Part shown: piece by piece, positions 11,136-18,775 of the stretch
Layout: every line of letters begins with the position of its first letter
Position numbering within the stretch: the stretch's first letter is position 1
DNA from: Microbacteriaceae bacterium MWH-Ta3
GTDB taxonomy: Bacteria; Actinomycetota; Actinomycetes; Actinomycetales; Microbacteriaceae
NCBI GenBank assembly: GCA_003053925.1
Contig: QBKD01000001.1
Span: forward strand, 682,001 to 746,000
Direction of reading: 5' to 3'
Length of the DNA stretch: 64,000 bases
Program-made: the position numbers and the translations under genes
The notes under the pieces: model-generated
What the model was told of the DNA's origin: nothing
What the model saw: only the letters and a program-made list of their open reading frames with translations
Databases searched by the model: none

Positions 11136-12536
11136 CTAACGCTTCGCTTGTTTAATTATTTGAGTGAGGTCGGTGACCTGGTTGTAGATCGAGCGACGCT
11201 CTTTCATCAAGTCCGCGATCTTCTTGTTTGCGTACATGACCGTCGTGTGATCGCGGTCGAGCAGTTGACCAATTTTGGGAAGCGACAACGACGTGAGCTC
11301 GCGACAGAGATACATTGCGATTTGTCGTGCCGTAGCAATTCCGGCCGATCGTGATGGTCCGTAGAGATCGGCAATCGACAGTTCAAAGTATTGGGCCGTT
11401 TGCTCGATGATTTCGACGGGTGAAATATCACCGTCTTCCAGGGTGATCATGTCCTTGAGAATCGTTTGAACAAGTCCGAGGTCGACGGGCACTCGGTTGA
11501 GATTTGCGAAGGCCGTGACTCGAATCAGTGTTCCTTCAAGCTCGCGAATATTGGACGACACCTTGGTTGCGATGTATTCCAGTACCTCGTCGTCGATTCC
11601 GAGGTGTTCGTTGATGGCCTTTTTCCGAAGGATGGCGATACGTGTTTCAAGGTCCGGTGCCTGGATGTCGGTGATGAGACCCCATCCAAAGCGGCTGCGC
11701 ATGCGATCTTCAAAGCCGGTGAGCTGTTTCGGAGGCAGGTCACTGGTGATAACAACCTGTTTGCCGTGCTCGTGCAGAGTGTTGAACGTGTGAAAGAACG
11801 TGTCCTGGGTGGCATCTTTGCCCTGCAGGAATTGAATATCGTCAATAAGTAGAACGTCAACTTCGCGATAACGAGCGTTGAACGCGGCCATCTTGTTCGA
11901 GGCGATGGAGTTGATGTAGTCGTTGGTGAACTCTTCGCTCGATACATAGCGAACTTTGACACCCGGGAACAGGCCTTGGGCATAGTGACCGATGGCATGC
12001 AAGAGGTGTGTTTTTCCCAGTCCGGATCCGCCATAGATAAATAGAGGGTTGTAGGCCTTGGCCGGGGATTCACCAACAGCGAGGGCAGCAGCGTGTGCGA
12101 ATCGGTTGGACGGGCCGATAACGAAGTTATCAAAAGTGTATTTCGCGTTCAGGCGTGCTTCCGTGGGAACGGAGGTTCGGCGCGAGTCGAAGGTTTGCGC
12201 CTCTGGTACCTGATCAACCTGGCCCGTTGTGATGTTGTCGATGTCATCGTTCTCGCGCATCGCCGGGTTCACCACCAAAGCGAAGCCCGAGATGCGTTCT
12301 ATCGAGTTCCCGGCCAGTGCGTGAAGGAGCGGCTCGCGGGCCCGTGATTCCAACATGTCCCGCGTGAAGTCGGACTCGACCTCGAGGTACAACGTTCCGG
12401 ACAAAATGCCTTGAGGAACAGCGAGCTCGATGAAGCCCAGCAGTTGCGGAGTGATCCGGTTGTCATGCGACAACACATCAATAACCTCGCGCCAGAGGTT
12501 GGAAAGGGGTTCAGGTATTGTGGTGTCCATGCTCAC
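11136..12536 (-). CDS. dnaA: chromosomal replication initiator DnaA
   Basis: A 466-residue AAA+ initiator that binds DnaA boxes and opens oriC. Domain I is at about residues 1-80 and a short linker follows. The AAA+ core has Walker A GGSGLGKTH at 169-177 and Walker B VLLIDDIQFL. The C-terminal helix-turn-helix domain contains the signature LDRDHTTVMYA. The linker is short compared with Streptomyces. The start may be GTG 12536 or ATG 12530, two codons later; neither has a strong ribosome site. DnaA boxes lie in its own promoter region. Confidence 0.95.
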   Translation of the reverse strand: MSMDTTIPEPLSNLWREVIDVLSHDNRITPQLLGFIELAVPQGILSGTLYLEVESDFTRDMLESRAREPLLHALAGNSIERISGFALVVNPAMRENDDIDNITTGQVDQVPEAQTFDSRRTSVPTEARLNAKYTFDNFVIGPSNRFAHAAALAVGESPAKAYNPLFIYGGSGLGKTHLLHAIGHYAQGLFPGVKVRYVSSEEFTNDYINSIASNKMAAFNARYREVDVLLIDDIQFLQGKDATQDTFFHTFNTLHEHGKQVVITSDLPPKQLTGFEDRMRSRFGWGLITDIQAPDLETRIAILRKKAINEHLGIDDEVLEYIATKVSSNIRELEGTLIRVTAFANLNRVPVDLGLVQTILKDMITLEDGDISPVEIIEQTAQYFELSIADLYGPSRSAGIATARQIAMYLCRELTSLSLPKIGQLLDRDHTTVMYANKKIADLMKERRSIYNQVTDLTQIIKQAKR

Positions 12537-12548
12537 GTCGTTTGATGG

Positions 12549-12617
12549 TGTGGATAACTATTCATATTAGCCGTGTGAGGCGTGTCGTCCACACCCAATT
12601 TCTATTCTTGTGGATAA
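12549..12617. promoter_or_regulatory. dnaA promoter region with two perfect DnaA boxes
   Basis: Perfect TGTGGATAA boxes occur at 12549-12557 and 12609-12617. A minus-strand TAATAT (12564-12569) is a plausible -10 for dnaA, which puts the predicted start of transcription at the first box. DnaA bound there would block its own promoter, the classical autoregulation layout. Confidence 0.6.
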
Positions 12618-12631
12618 TCGTGAGCTCGAGT

Positions 12632-12660
12632 TTGACGAACAGTGATTTGTCGCCTACAGT
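12632..12660 (+). promoter_or_regulatory. rpmH promoter
   Basis: TTGACG (12632-12637) and TACAGT (12655-12660) are separated by exactly 17 bp, upstream of rpmH with a leader of about 60 nt ending in GAGGAG before the ATG. This is the best sigma70-type promoter match I noted in the window. Confidence 0.65.
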
Positions 12661-12726
12661 TATCAGGTTGCCCATAGGCAAAAATCTTTTCCCGAGTGAA
12701 TACCGGCATACGCCGAGGAGAACACA

Positions 12727-12864
12727 ATGACTAAGCGTACTTTCCAGCCCAACAACCGCCGCCGTGCGAAGGTTCACGGCTTCCGTCTGCGTATGCGCAC
12801 CCGTGCAGGCCGTGCAATCCTCGCCGCTCGTCGCGGCAAGGGTCGCAAGTCGATCACCGTCTAG
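12727..12864 (+). CDS. rpmH: 50S ribosomal protein L34
   Basis: A 45-residue, strongly basic protein beginning [20 protein letters not shown] and ending GKGRKSITV, the invariant pattern of L34, a small protein of the large ribosomal subunit. The ATG at 12727 follows GAGGAGAACACA. It is first in the rpmH-rnpA-yidD-yidC-khpB-rsmG run that is conserved beside dnaA in bacteria. A TTGACG/TACAGT promoter lies upstream. Confidence 0.97.
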   Translation: MTKRTFQPNNRRRAKVHGFRLRMRTRAGRAILAARRGKGRKSITV

Positions 12865-12872
12865 TCAGACTC

Positions 12873-13232
12873 GTGCTTGCGCGAAGCAACCGTGTCCTTG
12901 ACGCGGCGGGCTTTCGCCGAGTAATGCGCAGTGGCGCAAAAACTACGACTCCCCATCTGGTTGTGTACCGGTCGCCTCTCGGCGGCTCGGCCCCCCAGGT
13001 GGGGATTGTCGTTTCCGGCAAGTACGGAAACGCGGTCAAGCGCAACCGAGTGCGTCGTCGCATTCGGGCGATTATGTATTCAAAGATTCAGTCTGGCGAT
13101 GTGTTGGTAGACGTGGTCTTCCGGCTTCGTGCCGATGCAGGCGAGGCATCGTGGGATGACGTGGTGAGTGAAATCGAGACTCTGGACTTCGGGAATGTGC
13201 CGTCGAGGCAGAACGTTCGGACAGCACCATGA
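12873..13232 (+). CDS. rnpA: ribonuclease P protein component
   Basis: A 119-residue basic protein that assists the RNase P RNA in maturing tRNA 5' ends. It starts with GTG at 12873, 8 nt after rpmH. The RNR signature appears as AVKRNRVRRRIRAIM around residues 54-68, preceded by the conserved GIVVSGKYGNAV beta-strand segment. Length matches the family. The stop overlaps the yidD start by 4 nt (ATGA), so the two are translationally coupled. Confidence 0.95.
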   Translation: MLARSNRVLDAAGFRRVMRSGAKTTTPHLVVYRSPLGGSAPQVGIVVSGKYGNAVKRNRVRRRIRAIMYSKIQSGDVLVDVVFRLRADAGEASWDDVVSEIETLDFGNVPSRQNVRTAP

Positions 13233-13555
13233 GCCGCGGAGTGAACCTCCGAAGCCTGGCGGATCACGCTGTGCTCGTTCCTCGGAATGTGGGAATTGCG
13301 ATCCTTCGGCTTTACCGAGCAGTAATCTCGCCGCTCTACGGAGATGTTTGCAAGTACTACCCCAGTTGTTCCGCCTATGGGCTGGGGGCGGTCCAACAAT
13401 TTGGATTGTTGCGCGGTAGCTGGATGACGGCCCGACGCATTGTGCGCTGTAACCCGTGGGCGCGTGGTGGAATTGACGATGTACCTGCCAGAATGGAGGG
13501 GAATTTCCCCCTCTCTCGGTTTGGTTTTGTTTTACCGAAACAGAAAGACCTTTAA
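13229..13555 (+). CDS. yidD: membrane protein insertion efficiency factor YidD
   Basis: A 108-residue protein with the YidD core LYRAVISPLYGDVCKYYPSCSAYGLGAV, in which the two cysteines of the CKYYPSCS motif are conserved, followed by GSWMTARRIVRCNPWARGGIDDVP. It associates with the inner face of the membrane and is thought to help YidC-dependent insertion. It overlaps rnpA by 4 nt and its last base is the first base of yidC, so the three genes are tightly coupled. Confidence 0.93.
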   Translation: MSRGVNLRSLADHAVLVPRNVGIAILRLYRAVISPLYGDVCKYYPSCSAYGLGAVQQFGLLRGSWMTARRIVRCNPWARGGIDDVPARMEGNFPLSRFGFVLPKQKDL

Positions 13556-14514
13556 TGAACATTTTCGATGCAATCTTGTGGCCCATCAAATGGGTTATTG
13601 AGCTCCTTCTGGTGAGCTTCCACACCGGTCTTTCTGTACTGGGCTTCGAGGCGGCAGATGGTTGGACGTGGGTGCTTTCCATCGTTGGCCTCGTGCTTGT
13701 GGTGCGAGCCGCGCTGATCCCTTTGTTTGTCAAGCAAATCCAGAGCCAACGAAAGATGCTCGAAATCTCACCTGACTTGAAGAAAATTCAGGACAAGTAC
13801 AAGGGTAAGCGCGATCAGTTCTCGCGCGAGGCCATGACCCGCGAAACAATGGAGCTCTACGGCAAGCACAAGACTTCGCCGTTCTCATCGTGCCTGCCGT
13901 TGCTTGTGCAGATGCCGATCTTCTTTGGCCTCTTCTACACCTTGAGCAACGCTGCTCAGGAAATTCCTGGCGTCGGTATGTTGACCAAGGAATTGGCAAA
14001 GAGCTTCGGTGAAGCCACCATCTTCGGTTCTGCAGGTCTTGCGTCCGCCATGAGCACGGCGGATGGCAACTGGACGATCATCGTCACCGCCGGCGTGATG
14101 GTCATCATCATGACCGCGTCGCAGTTCATTACGCAGCTTCAGATCATGTCGAAGAACCAGTCGGACGCCATGAAGGAAAGCCCGATGTACAAGCAGCAGC
14201 GCATCTTGCTGTACATCCTCCCCGTGGTATTCCTCTTCTCGGGTTGGGCATTCCCCCTCGGCGTTATGTTCTACTGGCTCGTGTCGAATTTCTGGACGAT
14301 GGTCCAGCAGTTCATTGTGATTCGCAACATGCCCACCCCGGGCTCGCAGGCGGATCGCGACCGACAGGCGCGCCTCGCAAAGAAGGCAACGCGTAAGGGC
14401 CTCCCCGTGGATTCCGTTGAAGAAGCCATCGAGGTTGTGGAAGAAGTAAAGCCGGCTCAGCGCCAGCAGCCGGTCGGAAAAGCGCGCGCAAAGCGCCAGC
14501 AGGGAAAGAAGTAG
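13555..14514 (+). CDS. yidC: membrane protein insertase YidC
   Basis: A 319-residue Oxa1/YidC/Alb3 insertase that places proteins in the cytoplasmic membrane alone or with Sec. Transmembrane segments are seen at about 8-30, 40-60 and four or so more between 110 and 265. The cytoplasmic C1 hairpin lies after KQIQSQRKMLEISPDLKKIQDKY, and LPLLVQMPIFFGLFY is the conserved core helix. The C-terminal tail is short and basic (KARAKRQQGKK), as usual in Gram-positive members that bind ribosomes. It has no large periplasmic domain. Confidence 0.96.
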   Translation: MNIFDAILWPIKWVIELLLVSFHTGLSVLGFEAADGWTWVLSIVGLVLVVRAALIPLFVKQIQSQRKMLEISPDLKKIQDKYKGKRDQFSREAMTRETMELYGKHKTSPFSSCLPLLVQMPIFFGLFYTLSNAAQEIPGVGMLTKELAKSFGEATIFGSAGLASAMSTADGNWTIIVTAGVMVIIMTASQFITQLQIMSKNQSDAMKESPMYKQQRILLYILPVVFLFSGWAFPLGVMFYWLVSNFWTMVQQFIVIRNMPTPGSQADRDRQARLAKKATRKGLPVDSVEEAIEVVEEVKPAQRQQPVGKARAKRQQGKK

Positions 14515-14520
14515 AACGTC

Positions 14521-15000
14521 ATGTCGCATGTAGATGAGAACGGTCAGACCGTAAAAGACACTGCGGAAATCGCAGCGGACTACATCGAGGCGTTCCTGGA
14601 TATCGCCGATCTCGATGGGGACCTCGAGATGGAGCACTCGAACGGCCGCGATTACATTTCTATTGTTGCGGGCGAGAACAATGATCTGTCGGCGCTGTCG
14701 CGTGGTGAGGTTGTGACCTCGTTGCAAGAACTCACGCGTCTGGCTGTCCACACGCGCACCGGAGACTTTTCGCGATTGATTCTTGACGTGGGCGGCTCAC
14801 GTGACGCACGTGCGCAGGAGCTCGACCGCATCGTGGAGCGAGCCATCGAGCGCATTGAAGGTGGCGCGCAGTCAGCGGCACTCCCGCCGATGTCGTCCTA
14901 CGAGCGCAAGCTTGTGCATGATGCAGTGTCCGAGCGCGGCTTCGCGTCACACTCCGAGGGTGAGGGCGCTGAGCGTCACACCGTCATCACTCAGGCATAG
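14521..15000 (+). CDS. khpB: KhpB/Jag-type RNA-binding protein (KH and R3H domains)
   Basis: A 159-residue protein located between yidC and rsmG, the standard place for jag (khpB). The R3H domain is at about residues 95-155, with the MSSYERKLVHDAVSERGFASHSEGEG core. The preceding region holds a divergent KH-like domain (SLQELTRLAVHTRTGDFSRLILDVGG). KhpB proteins bind RNA, often with KhpA, and affect cell division and wall synthesis. The long N-terminal Jag domain of Firmicutes is absent, as is normal for actinobacteria. Confidence 0.9.
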   Translation: MSHVDENGQTVKDTAEIAADYIEAFLDIADLDGDLEMEHSNGRDYISIVAGENNDLSALSRGEVVTSLQELTRLAVHTRTGDFSRLILDVGGSRDARAQELDRIVERAIERIEGGAQSAALPPMSSYERKLVHDAVSERGFASHSEGEGAERHTVITQA

Positions 15001-15014
15001 TTTCACGTGAAACA
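14999..15014. promoter_or_regulatory. parS site at the khpB-rsmG junction
   Basis: AGTTTCACGTGAAACA matches the 16-bp parS consensus except at the first base. It covers the khpB stop and the rsmG start region, so the palindrome is embedded in the translation start area of rsmG. Confidence 0.85.
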
Positions 15015-15657
15015 TATTGACGTCGAGACAGAGCCGGCGTATGCCGAGGCGCTTTTCGGGGTCGAAATCGAGCGTGCACGGCGGTTCGCTGACAACTTAG
15101 CGCGCGAAGGTGAGGAGCGGGGACTCATCGGTCCCGACGAACCTGCGCGGCTATGGACACGCCACCTTGTCAACTGTGTGTTGTTGGCGCCGGAGCTGGG
15201 AGAGTCGGGCACGGAGCACCCCCTCAGAGTTGCGGATATTGGAAGTGGCGCGGGTCTGCCCGGTCTGGTTCTGGCAATTGCTCGCCCCGACATTGACTTC
15301 ACATTGATCGAGCCACTGGAGCGACGCACCCGCTGGTTGAGTGAGCAGGTCGAGGATCTGGAGCTCGATAACGTCGTGGTGTTCACCGGACGAGCAGAGG
15401 ACTTCCCTCAGAAGCGCACGTTTGACGTGGTGACGGCACGGGCCGTGAAGGCGCTCAAGACCCTCATACCCATGATTGCGCCCCTCGTTGATCACGGTGG
15501 CTCAATCAAGTTACTCAAGGGCGCTCGTATCGACGAAGAAATTGAGGCAGCGACGGCGCAAATCACACGCTTCGCGCTTACCGACATTTCCGCACAGGTA
15601 CTCGGCGAGGGTCTTGTCCCCGAGCCCACCCGAATGTTCTCCGCAACAGTCAACTAA
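15007..15657 (+). CDS. rsmG: 16S rRNA (guanine527-N7)-methyltransferase RsmG
   Basis: A 216-residue SAM-dependent methyltransferase. Motif I is VADIGSGAGLPGLVLAIARP, followed by TLIEPLERRTRWLSEQVEDL and the VTARAVKALKTLIPM segment, all standard for RsmG (GidB), which methylates G527 of 16S rRNA. The start codon at 15007 is a GTG within the parS palindrome (translated Met-Lys-His-Ile), so protein sequence and ParB site are superimposed. It precedes parA, as in most bacteria. Confidence 0.95.
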   Translation: MKHIDVETEPAYAEALFGVEIERARRFADNLAREGEERGLIGPDEPARLWTRHLVNCVLLAPELGESGTEHPLRVADIGSGAGLPGLVLAIARPDIDFTLIEPLERRTRWLSEQVEDLELDNVVVFTGRAEDFPQKRTFDVVTARAVKALKTLIPMIAPLVDHGGSIKLLKGARIDEEIEAATAQITRFALTDISAQVLGEGLVPEPTRMFSATVN

Positions 15658-15676
15658 TTCACACTCTCCACAGGTT

Positions 15677-15692
15677 TGTTTCACGTGAAACA
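15677..15692. promoter_or_regulatory. perfect parS site upstream of parA
   Basis: TGTTTCACGTGAAACA is a perfect 16-bp palindrome in the 85-nt rsmG-parA gap. It is the canonical nucleation site for ParB, and its position also allows ParB to influence parAB transcription. Confidence 0.95.
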
Positions 15693-15742
15693 TTTGTCGG
15701 TGCGTGGTGGTATTTTTTTCGAGAGTCAGTAAAGGAATGAAC

Positions 15743-16690
15743 GTGGACAACAACCTGCAGAATTCGGGAACGCAATCGGATGCGAACCCCCAGCAGGCGC
15801 GCACGCAGTCAACGCCAATTGCCGACGAACTCATGGATTTGGCACGCCGTCGAGTCGCGTTGCGCGACAAAACCGCCCCGTTGCCTTCGTCGCCGCGCGT
15901 CATTGCCGTATCGAACCAAAAAGGTGGAGTGGGCAAGACCACCACGACAGTGAACCTTGCCGCAGCTCTCGCCGATTTGGGCGCAAAGGTAGTCGTAATC
16001 GATCTCGATCCCCAGGGAAATGCCTCGACGGCACTCGGAATCGAGCACAACGCGACAGTTCAGGGAACGTACGAGATGCTGCATGGCGCAAGCACGATGG
16101 GATCGGTCCTTCGTCAGAGTCAACAACATCCCAACCTCTGGTGTTCGCCAGCCACCATAAACCTGGCCGGTGCTGAGATCGAGTTGGTTCCCTCGCAGCA
16201 GCGCGAACAACGCCTCAAGCGTGCGATCGATGAATACATCGCGCAAGCTACACAGCGACCGGATTACATCTTCATCGATTGCCCACCGTCGTTGGGCTTG
16301 CTGACAATCAACGCACTGGTTGCCGCAGGCGAGGTGCTTGTCCCTATTCAGGCGGAGTATTACGCGCTGGAGGGCGTCACCATGCTCTGGGATAACGTCG
16401 GTATGGTCGCGCAATACTTGAATCCCGCGATACACATCTCGACCATCTTGTTGACGATGGTCGACTCGCGCACCAACCTTTCCCGCGAAGTTGAAAACGA
16501 GGTGCGCACCCACTTCCCCGACACGGTACTCACAACCGTGATCCCTCGTTCGGTGCGGGTGTCCGAGGCTCCCAGCCACCAACTCACGGTCATTGGGTAT
16601 GACAACAATTCGAGTGGCGCGCTGGCATATCGCGAGGCCGCAATCGAAATGGCGGAAAAGTTTGCCCAACGAGACGCATCGGCACAGTAG
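15743..16690 (+). CDS. parA: chromosome partitioning ATPase ParA (Soj)
   Basis: A protein of about 315 residues with the deviant Walker A motif KGGVGKTT at residues 60-67 and the downstream IDLDPQGNASTALG and FIDCPPSLGLLTINAL motifs. ParA forms ATP-dependent dimers on the nucleoid and moves ParB-parS complexes. The AAAGGA at 15731-15736 is optimally spaced from the GTG at 15743; the in-frame ATG at 15737 lies directly against the ribosome site and is less likely. The N-terminal 50 residues are a low-complexity polar tail. parB follows 36 nt later. Confidence 0.95.
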   Translation: MDNNLQNSGTQSDANPQQARTQSTPIADELMDLARRRVALRDKTAPLPSSPRVIAVSNQKGGVGKTTTTVNLAAALADLGAKVVVIDLDPQGNASTALGIEHNATVQGTYEMLHGASTMGSVLRQSQQHPNLWCSPATINLAGAEIELVPSQQREQRLKRAIDEYIAQATQRPDYIFIDCPPSLGLLTINALVAAGEVLVPIQAEYYALEGVTMLWDNVGMVAQYLNPAIHISTILLTMVDSRTNLSREVENEVRTHFPDTVLTTVIPRSVRVSEAPSHQLTVIGYDNNSSGALAYREAAIEMAEKFAQRDASAQ

Positions 16691-16726
16691 TCGGCATCGC
16701 ACATTATCGGCAATGAGGAGTAGCTA

Positions 16727-17695
16727 ATGGCAACCAAACGGACAGGGCTGGGCCAGGGTATTGGCGCGCTCATCCCCACAGCTCCCGAATCGGGGATACG
16801 ACCCACGGATCTCTTTTTTACGAGTGACACCAGCGCCAAAAAGGACCTTGTCGAGGTTCCGGGCGCCCGTCTGCAGCTCATCAACCCGAATGACGTTGTG
16901 CCCAACGCACACCAGCCTCGAACCGAGTTCCGCGCCGAGGAACTTGCGGAGCTCGAGCACTCCATCCGCGAATTCGGTGTACTGCAGCCAATTGTTGTGC
17001 GGCCCATGGAAAAGCCCGTGGACGGCGCGCGATACGAGCTGGTTATGGGCGAACGCCGTCTGCGCGCCTCGAAGGCCGTGGGTCTGGCGGAAATCCCCGC
17101 CGTTATCCGCGACACTGCAGACGCCGACATGTTGCGCGACGCTCTCTTGGAGAACATCCACCGTGCACAGCTGAATGCGCTGGAAGAAGCATCCGCGTAC
17201 CAGCAGCTCATCGAAGACTTCGGGATTACCCAGGATGAACTTGCCCAGCGTATCGGTCGATCACGCCCCCAGGTGACGAACACCCTGCGACTGCTGAAGC
17301 TGCCCGAGAAGGTCCAGCAACGAGTCGCCGCCGGTGTGCTGACGGCGGGTCACGCTCGAGCCATTCTGTCGCTCTCGGATCGTGCACTCATGGAGAAGCT
17401 TGCCAACAAAATCGTGAACGAAGACCTGTCGGTCCGCGAGACCGAGGCAACGGCAGCCGTCATGGCGGGTAAGCCTGCGCCGGGAACCAAAGCCACGGCA
17501 CGTGCCGGTGGCCGCACGGACTACCTCAGTGAGATTGCCGAACGTCTGGGTGACAAGCTGAACACCCGTGTATCGGTAAAGCTTGCCAAGGCGAAGGGTA
17601 CGATTACCATCGAATTCGCCACCGTTGCCGACCTCAATCGAATTGTGACCGAGATTGAGGGACACGCTCCCTCGACAGGCGTACGTTTCGAATAA
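16727..17695 (+). CDS. parB: chromosome partitioning protein ParB (Spo0J)
   Basis: A 322-residue CTP-dependent clamp that loads at parS. The N-terminal RTGLGQGIGALIP peptide is the segment that stimulates ParA. The CTP-binding fold includes GERRLRASKAVGL (residues 108-120) and ENIHRAQLNALEEA. The helix-turn-helix at about 167-193 (ITQDELAQRIGRSRPQV) recognises parS, and the C-terminal dimer domain follows. Length is typical. Four parS sites are within 9 kb. A strong hairpin follows the stop. Confidence 0.96.
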   Translation: MATKRTGLGQGIGALIPTAPESGIRPTDLFFTSDTSAKKDLVEVPGARLQLINPNDVVPNAHQPRTEFRAEELAELEHSIREFGVLQPIVVRPMEKPVDGARYELVMGERRLRASKAVGLAEIPAVIRDTADADMLRDALLENIHRAQLNALEEASAYQQLIEDFGITQDELAQRIGRSRPQVTNTLRLLKLPEKVQQRVAAGVLTAGHARAILSLSDRALMEKLANKIVNEDLSVRETEATAAVMAGKPAPGTKATARAGGRTDYLSEIAERLGDKLNTRVSVKLAKAKGTITIEFATVADLNRIVTEIEGHAPSTGVRFE

Positions 17696-17708
17696 TAGGG
17701 CTCTGACC

Positions 17709-17731
17709 GCGGGTTTTATGAAAAAACCCGC
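17709..17731. terminator. terminator between convergent parB and ddl-like gene
   Basis: GCGGGTTTT pairs with AAAACCCGC around a 5-nt loop. The stem has U-rich 3' arms in both orientations, so it can serve parB and, less directly, the convergent gene. Confidence 0.65.
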
Positions 17732-17743
17732 TTACGAACCCCC

Positions 17744-17757
17744 GTTTCACGTGAAAC
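17744..17757. promoter_or_regulatory. parS site downstream of parB
   Basis: GTTTCACGTGAAAC is the perfect 14-bp core of parS; the outermost bases differ from the 16-bp consensus. It lies between the parB terminator and the end of the convergent ddl-like gene. Confidence 0.88.
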
Positions 17758-17815
17758 CTCAGCCGCCCTGATGGCGCGGGCCATCCTGGCGGTCGCTCGT
17801 GCCTATCGCTCGAAC

Positions 17816-18766
17816 CTAACGGTCAAGAGCGACCTGAACGAGTCCAGCGAAAGCCTCGGCGGGATCAATTCCGGCAGCCTCCAGGGCGAGTGACACAGTC
17901 GACGTCTCGGTAAGACCGGGGCTGACGCTCGCTTCGAGGAACCACGGCACACCATTGCCATCGATGATGAAGTCGATGCGCGAGATGTGACCGAGCCCCA
18001 GCGCTTCGTGCGCGGCAACTGCAATGTCACGAACCGACGTCGCCGTGTCGACGTCCAGACGAGCCGGTGCATAGAAACGAGACTCGCCCGCGTTGTAGCG
18101 CTCCTCAAAGCCGTAGAAGCCACTCAGAGGCTCAATCTCTACTGCGGGAAGCGCAACGCGCCCAGCGGGCGTTTCGAGGACCGTGACACACACCTCGGTT
18201 CCCACAATTTGTCGCTCGATGATGGCCTGATCGCAATACGTATAGGCATGCACCAATGCGAGACGCAATCCGTCGAGCGAATCAACCAGTGATACACCCT
18301 GTGCGGAACCCCCACGAGCGGGCTTGACCGCAACGGGGAAGCCAAAATTGTTCGAAATAACACCGAGCACACCCTCGGCACCCAATTCGCGGAAGGCATC
18401 GCGTGTTAAGACCAGTGAATTGGGAGTTGCAATGCCGGAACGCTCAATGATCGTCTTTGCCGAGGGCTTATCCCATGCAAGACGCGTCGATGCGGCGTTA
18501 GAGCCAACCGAGGGAATTCCTAATGCCTCAAGGACACCGAGCAACGAACCGTCCTCGCCGCTTGTTCCGTGCAGGACGGGCCACACCACGTCGGGGCGAT
18601 CTGACACGAGCGACGGGACGAGATTGGCGTCCGAGTCACGAATATCCACAGTCAGACCGTGGCGAACGAGGGCTTCCGCAAGCAAACGGCCCGAGGTCAG
18701 TGAGATTTCACGCTCGTGAGAAATGCCGCCCGCAAGAACGGCGACTCGAGGTGCAGTGGTGGTCAT
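17816..18766 (-). CDS. ddl: D-alanine--D-alanine ligase-like ATP-grasp protein
   Basis: A 316-residue ATP-grasp enzyme. Ddl features present are AVLAGGISHEREISLTSG at the N-terminus, LHGTSGEDGSLLGVLEALGIPSVG, the VKPARGGSAQGVSLV ATP loop and SRIDFIIDGNG. The final metal-binding motif reads EASVSPG instead of ExNTxPG, so the Mg-ligand Asn (Asn272 in E. coli DdlB) is Ser280 here. It probably makes the D-Ala-D-Ala dipeptide for peptidoglycan, but the changed ligand makes a related ligase activity possible. ATG 18766 follows AAGGAG. It is 9 nt after the aminotransferase gene. Confidence 0.8.
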   Translation of the reverse strand: MTTTAPRVAVLAGGISHEREISLTSGRLLAEALVRHGLTVDIRDSDANLVPSLVSDRPDVVWPVLHGTSGEDGSLLGVLEALGIPSVGSNAASTRLAWDKPSAKTIIERSGIATPNSLVLTRDAFRELGAEGVLGVISNNFGFPVAVKPARGGSAQGVSLVDSLDGLRLALVHAYTYCDQAIIERQIVGTEVCVTVLETPAGRVALPAVEIEPLSGFYGFEERYNAGESRFYAPARLDVDTATSVRDIAVAAHEALGLGHISRIDFIIDGNGVPWFLEASVSPGLTETSTVSLALEAAGIDPAEAFAGLVQVALDR

Positions 18767-18775
18767 GACGGCTCC

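Noticed and set aside
14797-14814. CACGTG motifs inside khpB and elsewhere
   Set aside because: Several CACGTG hexamers occur in genes, but without the flanking TTT/AAA arms needed for parS.
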